This document shows, piece after piece, positions 41,883 to 51,401 of a DNA stretch of 64,000 nucleotides (within the stretch, counting starts at the first letter, position 1; each line of letters begins with the position of its first letter). The position numbers were made by a program, and so were the translations under genes. Under the pieces are notes generated by a model that was not told where the DNA came from, searched no databases, and saw only the letters and a program-made list of their open reading frames with translations. The stretch comes from Paramoeba atlantica (Eukaryota > Discosea), in NCBI GenBank assembly GCA_977017575.1, contig CDRNVI010000010.1, positions 1 through 64,000 on the forward strand, given 5' to 3'.

Positions 41883-42095
41883 AAAAGTGATATGGTGAAT
41901 TAGTGAAAAGGAAATAGAGGACATAGAAACTAACTGAACTTACAAACTTCGATACAAAAATTATAACACCACGTCATCAGAAAAGATATTTTAAAAAATG
42001 TACAAAAATGACCCGCTACAGAATCCAGCAAAACGTACGCCATTTTTTCACTACTATAGAAATATTGTGATCCTTTAAATTAGAGAATAAAGAAT

Positions 42096-43862
42096 CTACG
42101 AATTCAAGTGACCTCCTTTGGTGAGAGAGATGCTAGAACCTCGCCGGTTTCTACTAGAGCACTTCTTTCGAACGGTAGAAGAATCTTGTGTATCTGTAGG
42201 CGATTGTGAAGAGTTGGCCGTGCCCTCATTCGATATGTCTACAATGGAAGAAGTTTTATCATTCTTTGCAAAAGATAACTTAGAAAACAAATCCTTAACA
42301 ACCAATTCACGTTCACGTAATCCTTCTGACTGTTGCATTTGCTCTATCACATGATTTGGGGAAGTGCCTTGTCGACTTTGACAGGGCACACCTCGAAAAG
42401 TCTTAACACATGTTTCAGTCGATTTTTTTCTGACCACTTTTGCCCAAGTAGAATCCATTACGTTGCAAACTGATGAAGTTTGATTCATCGGATTCTCAGA
42501 GAGAGATTTAAAATTAAAATCCTTCCTTTCGGTATCTAGCTCGCCTTCAATTTCAGAATTATCAGATGAGGAACATTTACTTAAGCAATCTCCGCAATCA
42601 TTTTCCTCAAGAAAGACGGACTCTGGCGCCGAGCACATTCTTAAATCTGTCTCGTTGACATCCTCCACTTCATTGGATCCTCTAGAAAGGAGGATTTTGT
42701 ATCTTCTCCTACGCGTTTCGAGTGCGCTTTTACAAGCAATCAATTCTTCTTTTGAAAGGTGGCCTCTCAAATCTGCTACGCATATGATGAACTCAGATCC
42801 TAGTGGAAGGAACGAAAAATCTTTGTATCGAGACTGCGTCAAGGTCGTTTGAACAATTTTTTCAAAATACAAGACTTTAAGTGACAGTTTGTACGGCTTT
42901 TCTTCCGTTTGTGGATTTGAGTGCAAAGACGACTCAGAAGAAAATCTCATTAATCGGCACTTGTTGCTTATTGCATTACGCACACGAGTCAGCAGCATTT
43001 GAGTACAGAACGGGTCCAGAAAAATACATTCACCATTTTCCGCATGATACAGATAATGATCTTTACTTTCGATTTTCACTGTTGTAGGCATTTTGTTTAC
43101 AGTGTGAGAAGTAAATTTTCCCCCAGCTTCCTTGATGTCGCTAATCTCAGCCTCCAATTTCGATAGGTACGTTGCGTGCCAAGTGCTGCACTCTTTGTCC
43201 TTGGTGTATTTCCTTCTTCGTTTTAACAAATCCGCTTTTGCTCTTTCGAGTACTAACAAGGCGGAAGATACAGAAGCTGTGTAATACTTCCCGCTAAGAT
43301 TATCGAGATCGTCATTGAGAATCAAAGGGTTCATGATCGCTTCACTATTTTGTAGAGGGATGTAGGCTTGACTGCCAGTCCGTCGGTACATGAGGCGAAA
43401 TGTTAGTGGAGTGTTTCGAAGCGCTAAGCCCAACCAAGCGGTTGAAAATTCTGAAATATGAACAGAATAGTAGCGCCCTACTTTTGGTTCAACTTTGTGA
43501 AAAATTAAATGACGAAGCAATTCGCGGGTAACCCCAATTTGCGAACAAATAGGACATTTATAAACGTCGATTGTGCACGTAGATTGTAATCTTGGTGAAG
43601 TTACCTTATAAATGCAATGCGCGCAGAATATATGCCCACATGGAGTAATCAAAGGTGCAACAAAATCTTCAAGACAAATTGGACAACAAGAAGCAAAGTC
43701 GTAAAAAGCTATGGCGTAAATATCTCCCCAATCCGGAGGCCAATCCATATCGTACAGAAAGCGGTACTCGTGGTTGACTGTGGCTCGATAAGATGCCGAG
43801 CACCAGGTGGGTCGAAGAATGACTTTATATTGCGGGCGTAAAAGCCATCGTTGCGAGCTCAT
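42096..43862 (-). CDS. RNF10-like RING finger protein
   Basis: 588 aa from MSSQRWLLRPQ. A C3HC4 RING at about residues 57-106: CPICLEDF, PCGHIFCAHCI and KCPICSQ. The stretch before it (WGDIYAIAFYDFASCCPICL) and the spacing resemble RNF10, whose RING reads VPSCPICL...ITRCGHIFCWACI. RNF10 is an E3 ubiquitin ligase acting on 40S ribosomal proteins; whether this protein keeps that role is inference. Residues 110-360 are likely folded with further charged helices; 360-588 are Ser/Glu-rich and disordered, with a basic C-terminus (KKCSSRNRRGSS). All eight metal ligands are present. An upstream in-frame TTG is ignored. Confidence 0.75.
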   Translation of the reverse strand: MSSQRWLLRPQYKVILRPTWCSASYRATVNHEYRFLYDMDWPPDWGDIYAIAFYDFASCCPICLEDFVAPLITPCGHIFCAHCIYKVTSPRLQSTCTIDVYKCPICSQIGVTRELLRHLIFHKVEPKVGRYYSVHISEFSTAWLGLALRNTPLTFRLMYRRTGSQAYIPLQNSEAIMNPLILNDDLDNLSGKYYTASVSSALLVLERAKADLLKRRRKYTKDKECSTWHATYLSKLEAEISDIKEAGGKFTSHTVNKMPTTVKIESKDHYLYHAENGECIFLDPFCTQMLLTRVRNAISNKCRLMRFSSESSLHSNPQTEEKPYKLSLKVLYFEKIVQTTLTQSRYKDFSFLPLGSEFIICVADLRGHLSKEELIACKSALETRRRRYKILLSRGSNEVEDVNETDLRMCSAPESVFLEENDCGDCLSKCSSSDNSEIEGELDTERKDFNFKSLSENPMNQTSSVCNVMDSTWAKVVRKKSTETCVKTFRGVPCQSRQGTSPNHVIEQMQQSEGLRERELVVKDLFSKLSFAKNDKTSSIVDISNEGTANSSQSPTDTQDSSTVRKKCSSRNRRGSSISLTKGGHLNS

Positions 43863-44330
43863 TACTTTCGATGCCAATTACTTCAAGGACCGAAGAAGCA
43901 TGAAGAAAAAGAAACCTCAAATGTAGACGAGGAGGTAATATGAACTATCTTAATAACACAAGATCAAACCTATCAAAGTATAAATTCACATGTTTCGTAA
44001 TAGAAAGATAATTTACTTTTATCTTATCCACAAGAACGTGATTAAAATGAAAATAGAGCATATTTATTGCCAAACTTGGACTCCTCTACTATCACTTCAT
44101 GATACAAAAAAACGAGATACTAACTGTTAACCTTTCTACAAATTACCAAAATCAAGAGCACACGATCGCCAAAGGCTAAAAAAAGAGAATAAGAGCAAAG
44201 TGAATTAGTCATAAAACTCATAATGTATGCCAACATCAAAGTACACAATTCATATATTAAAAGCACGGAATTCAGCATTCTGAATACATGCGCATTTCTC
44301 TTTTTACTACTAATCTCGAAATCTAATACT
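43863..44330. other. spacer, no gene seen
   Basis: 468 bp, AT-rich. Apart from the acceptor candidate near 43881 nothing is recognised; a ~90-codon ORF overlapping the end of the next gene is taken as chance. Confidence 0.5.
43881..43882 (-). promoter_or_regulatory. candidate trans-splice acceptor for the RING gene
   Basis: Minus-strand tract TTTCTTTTTCTTCATGCTTC then TTCGGTCCTTGAAG, with AG at 43881-43882, 18 nt before the ATG. A strong pyrimidine tract. Confidence 0.42.
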
Positions 44331-45656
44331 TCAATCGCTGTGACTTGACGATGTTTCTTCCAATTTATAATCGATGGAAGATGCAGCCTCCTGCTCAATT
44401 TTACATTTTATAACTTTTTCCTTCAGTACAACGAGCACTTCCTGGGCTTGACTTGTTGTGCGTGGGTAATCCATTTTCAATTGTTCAAAGGAAACAATGC
44501 GGTGAAGATCAATTCGGAGTGGTGCATCTTTTCCTTGTGATTTTGTTACCTTTCCACCGGAGGATTTTTTTCGACGGTTTGAAAACAACCAGTCGCTTTC
44601 GCCATTAGGCGAGGTGTCTTCTGAGACTGCAGTGCTCGGGCGATTAGTTTCTTGAGGCTTACGATGTGCTTTTCCGATACTAAGTTTATCCTCAAGATAA
44701 TAAATCAAAGAGTTGCAGAGATGGCGTTCCTTTTCATTCATATGCAAAGCCTCATCTTGTTCGTTTTTTTTCGCGCGGTCTTCCGATCTCTGTTGACGCA
44801 GTTTGTCCCTCTCAGCCTTTATGGCCTCGAGCTCTGTCATCCACGCCTCTCGCTTCGATCGGTACTCTTCTTCTTCCTTCTTAAATTCTTCCCGAAGATC
44901 TTGCATCGCCTTGTAGGCCTCATTCATTTGCGTGCGAAGCTTGTCTCGCTTGCTGCGTAATTCTTTTACCTCCTTCCACGCACCTGTAGGTGCCGAAAGC
45001 GCATCTCTGGCTGCTTTTGCTTCATTCAATTTCGCTTTGTGTTCTTCAATACGCTTTGATATCTCGCGTGATTCGCGTAAATTTTCAATTTCTTTATCGC
45101 CGCACTGACTAATCTGCTCCTTCAGCGGCTCAACCTCCTTCAACTGCTCCTTGGCACTCTCCAACATCTTTCGGCGTCTCAGAAACTCCTTCTCCTGCTT
45201 CAAACTTCCATGGCCCTCTGTTTCCAACTTCTGCTCCATGTGCGCAATCGCGGAGTGAATATCCTCCACGTTCTTAAACGCATCCAACTCGCCGGTAAGC
45301 TTCTGAAGTTTACTACGCAAGTCGGCGCGAAGCTGTCGGGTCTCCTGTGTCGCCTTGGAGAGCTCGTAGTACTTCTCCCGTTCGCGCTGCATCAGCGCCT
45401 GCAGGTGACGAATCTCCCCGTTGTATTCCTGCTGCCTCTCGTAAAAGGAGCGGCGCTCTTCGTCACTCTCCAGTGCCCGCAGTCGCTCCGAGAGTGTACT
45501 CAGGCGCGCGCGGAATGCTGTCATCTCTTCCCGCGTGCGTGCGATCTTTGTGTCCAGTGCGGCCCGATTGGGTGGGGGTGGGGGTTTGGGGAGTGCGGGG
45601 AAACTTCGGGTTTGGGTTTTGTTGTCGCTTTTAGCGGGGAGGGGTGCCTCGGTCAT
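44331..45656 (-). CDS. Bfr1-like coiled-coil protein ('nuclear segregation protein')
   Basis: 441 aa. A Pro-rich N-terminus (FPALPKPPPPPN) is followed by almost continuous coiled coil from about 30 to 330 with high Glu/Lys/Arg: RALESDEERRSFYERQQEYN, KLTGELDAFKNVEDIHSAI, HGSLKQEKEFLRRRKMLESA and EVKELRSKRDKLRTQMNEAY. Order and motifs (KEKEFL/R-type 'EKEFLRRR', 'ELRxKRDxL') match the Bfr1/SESA family, ribosome- and mRNP-associated proteins; kinetoplastid members are annotated as nuclear segregation proteins. The C-terminus (350-441) is Ser/Lys-rich and disordered, then a short helix. Likely cytosolic, polysome-linked; family assignment is by eye. Confidence 0.72.
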   Translation of the reverse strand: MTEAPLPAKSDNKTQTRSFPALPKPPPPPNRAALDTKIARTREEMTAFRARLSTLSERLRALESDEERRSFYERQQEYNGEIRHLQALMQREREKYYELSKATQETRQLRADLRSKLQKLTGELDAFKNVEDIHSAIAHMEQKLETEGHGSLKQEKEFLRRRKMLESAKEQLKEVEPLKEQISQCGDKEIENLRESREISKRIEEHKAKLNEAKAARDALSAPTGAWKEVKELRSKRDKLRTQMNEAYKAMQDLREEFKKEEEEYRSKREAWMTELEAIKAERDKLRQQRSEDRAKKNEQDEALHMNEKERHLCNSLIYYLEDKLSIGKAHRKPQETNRPSTAVSEDTSPNGESDWLFSNRRKKSSGGKVTKSQGKDAPLRIDLHRIVSFEQLKMDYPRTTSQAQEVLVVLKEKVIKCKIEQEAASSIDYKLEETSSSHSD

Positions 45657-46129
45657 GAACGTGGGAGAAAGTGAAAAAGAAGAGGTGTAGAAATTCCTGA
45701 GAGGTGTAAATTTTGAGATGAGAAAAAGAAAGAAAAGTTTACTTCAGCGGTCAAAAATATATCGATGTGAAGGTAACGACTGAAGAGTAGGTAAAAATGA
45801 ACTATAGAAGGTATTTTTGTCTTAAAATACAGGAATCCGTTGACTCGCTGACGTTGTTTGCGTATTTACAAGGTAAATACCTTGCACGGAAGCATTACTA
45901 TTGAAGAATTTCAAGAAGCTCACTGACCAAAGATGTAAACCTAAAAAAGAAATTAAATTGCTACTAAAGCATCTGAGGCTTTATAAGAACAGAAAAAGAG
46001 CAAAGCAAAGCTTCAAAACTCCCTTATTAATGGTTAAAAATATTATCTTCCGACAGAAATAAAAAAGGACGAAATGTGAAGACCAAAATTCTTCATCGTA
46101 CATCAGACTCAATACTTCCTTAACGATAA
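45657..46129. other. spacer, no gene seen
   Basis: 473 bp. Holds the acceptor candidate at 45697 and otherwise AT-rich sequence with no recognised RNA or repeat. Confidence 0.5.
45697..45698 (-). promoter_or_regulatory. candidate trans-splice acceptor for the Bfr1-like gene
   Basis: Minus-strand tract CTTTTCTTTCTTTTTCTCAT, then a short stretch to ACACCTCTCAG; AG at 45697-45698, 41 nt before the ATG codon's first base. One of the longest pyrimidine tracts in the block. Confidence 0.45.
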
Positions 46130-48445
46130 TCAAAGATGGTTGTCCGCGTAGTTTATGACGTCCTTCGGTCTACAACGCAGTTCTGCTTGCAGCAAAGTCC
46201 AGAAAGAAGGAGAAGTCGCCTTGTCAAGATCTTTGTGAAGAGCCGAATCTAATATTTTATCACACGCATTATTGACCTTTTGAATTTCGTGCATAATATT
46301 TTTGGCAGCAATCAGATCCACTTGACAGCCTTCAATAAATTTTATCGACGGCAATGACTCAAGAAGTGGAGCGTCGCAGAGCTTTACTCCTCGTCCGAAC
46401 ATGGAAGAATCAACGCAACGATCCCATTGCAGTGGATACACAAGTACTGTTTTCTTATCGGTTATATGCACAATAATATTATTTACTTGAAGATTTCCAT
46501 GAAGAATTCTTTCACCGGACAAATTTCTGAGAAAAGAAAAGAGACGTGATAGAACAGATTCCAGAACGATTTCCGAGGTATCTTGTTTCACAAAATCCCG
46601 CAAAGAAAAGAGCTTACCACTGAATTCCCATATCGTATAACCGATTCTCTCGTCTGGGAGTTCGAAATAGTTGAGTGATTTCACAGGAAGATCGGTTCGA
46701 TGAATGGCAGCTTGACTACGCGCAGTTTCACAAGTATCGCTCCACAACCATTTATACAAGACGTAGTGAGCACCGGTTCCCATTTTCGTAGCGAAATGTA
46801 ATGTGCGTCCATCTCTGTCGGGATAGTTTTGATAAATTGTGTACTTTTCATTTTTAATCACTACTTCCGTAGGAGTCCGCTCGTTCGGAGAAATATGAAA
46901 TTCACCAGGTAAAACGACAAAGCGCTGTGAGGGTTCCATGCGCGAACAAAATGCCTGTTCTACTTTGTCTTTTACAGAACGAATACTTAAAGAACCATCC
47001 GCTGTGCCCGAAATCAGACCGAGCTTCGACTCTACAGTTTCCATGGTTTTATTAAGAGCGATAGGCCTTTCCAAAGAAGGGGGTTGAAGTTGGATATTGG
47101 CACTACGCAAGTGTACGCCAGCCGTTGTACCGCCCATTTCATATTTTCTGTCTTCTGGACGAGATTCCGAAATGGGGCTACCCTTAATGCTTTCCAGAGG
47201 TTGTGATGCCCCGGGAGTAGATCTCCCTGAATAAACACTAGCGTCCTCAAGAATATTACTACACTCATCATGAAGTTCCACGATATCGCTTCCTTTGTGC
47301 TTCATACCGTTTTGTTCATCAAGTATTCCGGCATGGTCTTGACTGCCATTAAGGCTACCCCCAAAATCATTTACGCGCTTTTCAGAATGGACACGATCAG
47401 GCCTCTGAGCACTGGACACACTAACGGGACTGCTTAGTCGACATTTACTAACGTCCTCATACTCTGTTTTTATAGATTTGCTATGCGATAAATGTGAAGG
47501 AGAAAGGTAATCATATTTTCTCTGTTCTGCGGCTGCTCCGAACACACGAATCGTGTCACGCACAGGGGCGGTGTTTTCAGCTCCTTCGTTTCGTTCTTCC
47601 TGTGAATTCTTAATGTTGTCGGCCAGAACTGCTGAATGAGAAATGCTGTAGACTGTGGATGCTGTAGGCCGAGGCATCGCGCCCTCTCTAACCTCCGATC
47701 CAACATCCTGGTGCAGTAGAGAGTCGAAAGGTGTTTCGTTTATCCCCTTGACACCCACGGGAGATTTTAATACGTTTGGTGTCACCGGAGTTGGAGAGGA
47801 AAGAGGCGATGGCTGTTCTGACCGGCCCTCTAAAGTTTTTTTAGATTTTGGTAATCTTGGAGACATATGCTTTTCTTGATTCCAATTCTTTTTGCGACTT
47901 GGAGAGTTAATTAAATTCGAGAAGGTTTCAATGTTTCCTGCATTCATCTTGTTCTCGGTGCTTTCAGAATGTGCATTTTTGACAGGACTCAGGCGCCTCT
48001 TCTGGGCTCGTTCATTCTGTGTGATATCACTTTTGATAACGTCCTGCGGTTGTTGAAGTGCGACATATTGTGACTGAGGCGGAATAGGAGAAGTACCACG
48101 TGATACAAGGCGAGAAAAAGAAACTCGAGGTCGTGGAGGAGTACCATTCTGAGACTCTGACGAGTAAAGTTCCCTGGCAACCTCACTCGAAGAATTTCCA
48201 ACACTATTTTTGCCCGCGGCATTCAAAAAATACCGCATCCGCTGCGTGGGTACGTGTAGTGCACACTGATGCTCACTATCCCAATAAGGAAACGGAGTGA
48301 CAAGTGTTTTACCCGGCTTGCTCGGCTGGGGATTTATCCTTCGTTTGGTTGCCGCATCTATATCTTCCTCTCGCGTAAGAAGAAGTAACCGTGTTTGGTC
48401 TCCCATGCGAGGGCGTAGAGCCGCTAGAATAGAATCACAGGACAT
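46130..48445 (-). CDS. KKT14: Bub1/BubR1-like pseudokinase, probable kinetochore protein KKT14
   Basis: 771 aa. About 1-490 is disordered, Ser/Pro-rich; about 500-771 is a divergent kinase fold. Bub1-type landmarks are LHGNLQVNNIIV near residue 650 (Bub1: HGDIKPDNFIL) and LQWDRCVDSSMFGRG near 671 (Bub1: LGQSIDMKLFPKG). The catalytic Asp of the HGD motif is Asn and the DLG metal motif is lost (YPLQ), so it should be inactive. KKT14, a kinetoplastid kinetochore subunit, is known to carry a Bub1-like C-terminal pseudokinase and an ABBA motif; VELHDE near residue 390 fits an ABBA-like pattern. I infer a role in chromosome segregation, perhaps in mitotic timing. Alternative: an orthologue of canonical Bub1/BubR1 in another lineage. 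No TPR domain, which canonical Bub1 has, is seen. Confidence 0.68.
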   Translation of the reverse strand: MSCDSILAALRPRMGDQTRLLLLTREEDIDAATKRRINPQPSKPGKTLVTPFPYWDSEHQCALHVPTQRMRYFLNAAGKNSVGNSSSEVARELYSSESQNGTPPRPRVSFSRLVSRGTSPIPPQSQYVALQQPQDVIKSDITQNERAQKRRLSPVKNAHSESTENKMNAGNIETFSNLINSPSRKKNWNQEKHMSPRLPKSKKTLEGRSEQPSPLSSPTPVTPNVLKSPVGVKGINETPFDSLLHQDVGSEVREGAMPRPTASTVYSISHSAVLADNIKNSQEERNEGAENTAPVRDTIRVFGAAAEQRKYDYLSPSHLSHSKSIKTEYEDVSKCRLSSPVSVSSAQRPDRVHSEKRVNDFGGSLNGSQDHAGILDEQNGMKHKGSDIVELHDECSNILEDASVYSGRSTPGASQPLESIKGSPISESRPEDRKYEMGGTTAGVHLRSANIQLQPPSLERPIALNKTMETVESKLGLISGTADGSLSIRSVKDKVEQAFCSRMEPSQRFVVLPGEFHISPNERTPTEVVIKNEKYTIYQNYPDRDGRTLHFATKMGTGAHYVLYKWLWSDTCETARSQAAIHRTDLPVKSLNYFELPDERIGYTIWEFSGKLFSLRDFVKQDTSEIVLESVLSRLFSFLRNLSGERILHGNLQVNNIIVHITDKKTVLVYPLQWDRCVDSSMFGRGVKLCDAPLLESLPSIKFIEGCQVDLIAAKNIMHEIQKVNNACDKILDSALHKDLDKATSPSFWTLLQAELRCRPKDVINYADNHL

Positions 48446-48449
48446 GCGA

Positions 48450-48451
48450 CT
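48450..48451 (-). promoter_or_regulatory. candidate trans-splice acceptor for the KKT14-like gene
   Basis: Minus strand CAATTTTTTATGCTACAG, with AG at 48450-48451, leaving only 4 nt before the ATG. A very short leader if used; otherwise the acceptor lies further upstream. Confidence 0.3.
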
Positions 48452-48689
48452 GTAGCATAAAAAATTGTAACCCTATTCCACAATCTATTCCATCATTTAT
48501 GATTGTACTCATGAATATCAAAACATTAGTGAGATTCAAAGCTTATAAAATCCGTCTATACATGTAAATGAGACATGCAAGACCTCAGCATAAAGACCGT
48601 GTTTGAGGGCCAAACTCAAGAAAATCTCCGAAAGGAAAACCCACACACCATTAGAAACCAAAAGTTTGAATGCTTTGAGACACAAAAAC

Positions 48690-49664
48690 TTATGGTGTGG
48701 ATTTCTTCTCTCGCAAAGTCTCTACGAGATTCTGAGGCAACTGCTTATTTTGGTACAACGTTTGCATCTCCTCCACCGTGACATTCTCAGGTCGAATCCA
48801 TGACCGGGTCCTGAGATAGCGTACCGCACGTTCCTGTGCTACCTCGTCCACAGTATGAGGCTGTGACGGGTGGGAGGCAATCCACAACGCGTGCATCAGC
48901 CTTGGATCCCGCAGCCCCTCCTCCAGTTGCTGAGGATTCAAATGACTAAGGTCCGGGTGGTGCACGCGGTAATAAAGTGGTGCCTCCTCCAGACTCTTTT
49001 TCTCCATCTCTACCCACTGCTCCCAGTGTTGCTTGGTATACTCCTCACACTTTTTTTTATACTCCGTCTCTGTGATTCCGTATACAGGGCTTGACGGGCA
49101 ATCTACCCCGAGAACACAAACCCCCATCGTACGACACTGTGCCACGAGACGCCGTACCCTCATCTCAATCGGAGGGTAGTGTGGGTTTCCCCACTCCACT
49201 GCCTTCTGCTTTGCGATCTCATACAGCATCTCGAGGGTAATGTAACACACCCATTTTTTCGGATCCGTCTCTCTTCGTTTTTTGCGAATCGCTCGCAGAA
49301 TGTACCACGCAGAGGGAGGGCCATCGATGCGCCACTGGAATGACTTGTCCTCATAGACTTGAATCCGGCACAGAATTTCAATGTCCTCACGAAAGACGGG
49401 TTTGGTTCGATCGTTAAACGTTTTTACAAAATCCATGGGCTTGACGCCGAGTTGGGTTAAGTCTTGCCCGAGCGGGGGACCGGTGGTGGCCCTTCCGGGT
49501 TTTAGAAAGTAGCGGTAGTTCGCAATCACTTTACGTGGAGGCTCGGGGTGGGGTGCGAAGTTGTCGCGAAACTTTTGTTCCAGAGCTTTGGGGAGATATC
49601 GGTTGCTACCGGGACGAATGTCTACAGTAGACAATCTTTTTTGTTGGGTGACAGATCTTTGCAT
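48690..49664 (-). CDS. mitochondrial ribosomal protein uL11m
   Basis: 324 aa from MQRSVTQQKR (a TTG seven codons upstream is ignored). Residues about 45-115 match the uL11 N-terminal domain: FLKPGRATTGPPLGQDLTQL and GVKPMDFVKTFNDRT correspond to the family's GKANPAPPVGPALGQ...GVNIMEFCKAFNART. uL11 forms the stalk base of the large subunit, where GTPase factors bind. It is about twice the bacterial length (~141 aa); the added C-terminal half has a basic helical part (RAIRKKRRETDPKKW) and an acidic, His/Pro-containing tail, as in long kinetoplastid uL11m. The basic N-terminus suits a mitochondrial presequence. Confidence 0.88.
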   Translation of the reverse strand: MQRSVTQQKRLSTVDIRPGSNRYLPKALEQKFRDNFAPHPEPPRKVIANYRYFLKPGRATTGPPLGQDLTQLGVKPMDFVKTFNDRTKPVFREDIEILCRIQVYEDKSFQWRIDGPPSAWYILRAIRKKRRETDPKKWVCYITLEMLYEIAKQKAVEWGNPHYPPIEMRVRRLVAQCRTMGVCVLGVDCPSSPVYGITETEYKKKCEEYTKQHWEQWVEMEKKSLEEAPLYYRVHHPDLSHLNPQQLEEGLRDPRLMHALWIASHPSQPHTVDEVAQERAVRYLRTRSWIRPENVTVEEMQTLYQNKQLPQNLVETLREKKSTP

Positions 49665-49813
49665 GTGGAGGAAACGATATTTCAAAAAGTTTTGGATAAA
49701 ACGGTTAAGATAAGTAAAGTAAGATCACATGCGACAAGGTTCTGTGAAGAAAATATGGCTTTGTAGATAGTATTCTCACCACTTAGGAGCGCGCATGAAA
49801 TGGGTTCTTTATT

Positions 49814-50635
49814 TTACGATGACACATTTTCGATTTTGGTGCCACGAATGGAAACTAAACTGGAAGAAGAGTAATCCACAATACCATGAAGCTCAGCATT
49901 CCCGTGCAGAGCAAGGGTTTCTAGTCTTGGAGGAAGATTATCGAACTGAACCAAACCTGAAAAACAATTGTTCTTGCAGCTCAGAACTTCAAGGGACACG
50001 GGCAAGTGCTGCAAATCAAGATTTCCGGTGAACTTGTTGTCGTGCAATACGAGTACGGTCATAATTTGGGGTAAAACGTCGAGGACTATATCGCCAGAAA
50101 GCGTATTAGATGAAAATCCCAATTCTCTAAGAGAAGGCGGTAAAAGCGTCAGATCTACATTTCCTTCGAAGCGATTTTTATTGAAATTCGCGTGCTCCAA
50201 AGTGCATGGCAAACGTGTTAGGTCTAGTCCCCCATCAAATTTGTTATGGCCAATTTTTAGAATGTTGAGATTTGAGGGCAAGAGATCCGATTGTACCGGT
50301 CCGGATAACTCATTACGTCCTATGTCGAGTGAACGTATTGTTTGGGGTAAAAACTCAAAGCCGAATGAGCACTCGTGAAATTCAAATAATGAAAGATCTT
50401 TAAAGCTCCAGTGTATGTCTTCAACATGCATGTCTTGATCACATGTCACACCGTTCCACTCACATGCAGATGTCGATGCATTCCAGGAGCGATGTGGATT
50501 TTCAATGTTGCGAACAACTCGTTCTAATTCATATTCCTGGGGTAAGTTCGCTCCTCGTACCTTACTTGGAAGTCTACACGGGACTCTGACAATGTCAGAT
50601 GCATGAAAACAGGAATGGAAAAAGATGTACACCAT
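49814..50635 (-). CDS. secreted-type leucine-rich repeat protein
   Basis: 273 aa. A short hydrophobic N-terminus (MVYIFFHSCFHASDIV) may be a signal sequence, though it is weak. Residues about 40-75 form an LRR N-cap like that of plant-type LRRs: SWNASTSACEWNGVTCD. From about 90 there are eight ~22-residue repeats of the pattern LPxSLxxLxxxxNxFxGxVDL, for example LPPSLRELGFSSNTLSGDIV and LPVSLEVLSCKNNCFSGLVQ. Such short LRR proteins are, from memory, common in bodonid-type kinetoplastids; ligand unknown. Ends without a membrane anchor, so secreted or lumenal if the signal is real. Confidence 0.82.
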   Translation of the reverse strand: MVYIFFHSCFHASDIVRVPCRLPSKVRGANLPQEYELERVVRNIENPHRSWNASTSACEWNGVTCDQDMHVEDIHWSFKDLSLFEFHECSFGFEFLPQTIRSLDIGRNELSGPVQSDLLPSNLNILKIGHNKFDGGLDLTRLPCTLEHANFNKNRFEGNVDLTLLPPSLRELGFSSNTLSGDIVLDVLPQIMTVLVLHDNKFTGNLDLQHLPVSLEVLSCKNNCFSGLVQFDNLPPRLETLALHGNAELHGIVDYSSSSLVSIRGTKIENVSS

Positions 50636-50650
50636 AAAAGTTCCGAATAG

Positions 50651-50652
50651 CT
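50651..50652 (-). promoter_or_regulatory. candidate trans-splice acceptor for the LRR gene
   Basis: Minus strand TTTCTCCTAATTTTTTACAG, with AG at 50651-50652, giving a 15-nt leader before the ATG. It has the textbook spacing of a pyrimidine tract to AG and is among the best acceptors in the window. Confidence 0.45.
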
Positions 50653-51401
50653 GTAAAAAATTAGGAGAAACGTTGGTTAGGAACCGCCTTTCTTCGATTT
50701 TCGTATTTAATTTTTAGGGGTAACACGATGAATATTTCAATTATTGACGTGAAAAATGTTGAATGTTTTGTTTGCTATTGTCGACAACAAATAAAAGTTC
50801 AAAAAAATAAAATTTCCGTGCCTTGTAAACGAGAGTCTCGGTGAAAGTTTCTCGGTGAAAGTCTGGATGCTTGAATTGGAGGCGCGTATCATATTGAGAA
50901 TCGCGGTGATTCAATCACCCCAAGTCAGCCCCAGCTCATTTCTTTGTCCCTTACTAAGACTAGTAAACTCGCTAATGTTGTCGTATGTGGTGTACGTGCT
51001 TGCTCCGGGAAAAAGTGGACATCTAGTTTTGAAGCAAGTTCTTTAAAGCAAGGGAAGGACTCGTCCTTTTTGAAAGGTTTCAGGTTCGTGGACATTGTTT
51101 CATCATTTTTCTAGTTGGGCCACCACCCCATTGCACCCCATTGGGCCACCACCCTTGCACGGCGGCCTGTCGAAATGCCGTACCGAGGTCATCCAAGAGG
51201 CAATGCGCAGCACCTTCAGCCTCTGGTTGAAGCGAGAATCCCCTGAATGGGATGAGAAAACTATAGGCTTGTGAGCAGCCAGGCAGACGACGTCATATGC
51301 GTACGTCTGTCTGGTCGTTATTACTCTACAGGTATTGCCCCGTATAGATATATACAGGGCATATAAAGATCTTATATATTATATTATATTTATAAAGATC
51401 T
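50653..51401. other. non-coding gap with small tandem repeats
   Basis: TCTCGGTGAAAGT is repeated in tandem at about 50834-50861 (period 14). TTGGGCCACCACCC occurs twice (near 51115 and 51143). A short open stretch (51158-51270) has a coding look in one frame (SKCRTEVIQEAMRSTF) but no family was recognised; possibly an element remnant. The right end (51340-51400) is AT-rich with TATACAGGGCATATAAAGAT-type repeats next to the first element. Confidence 0.5.

Noticed and set aside
51158-51270. Coding-like fragment SKCRTEVIQEAMRSTF
   Set aside because: Short, unsupported by any recognised family and next to simple repeats; kept only as a note.
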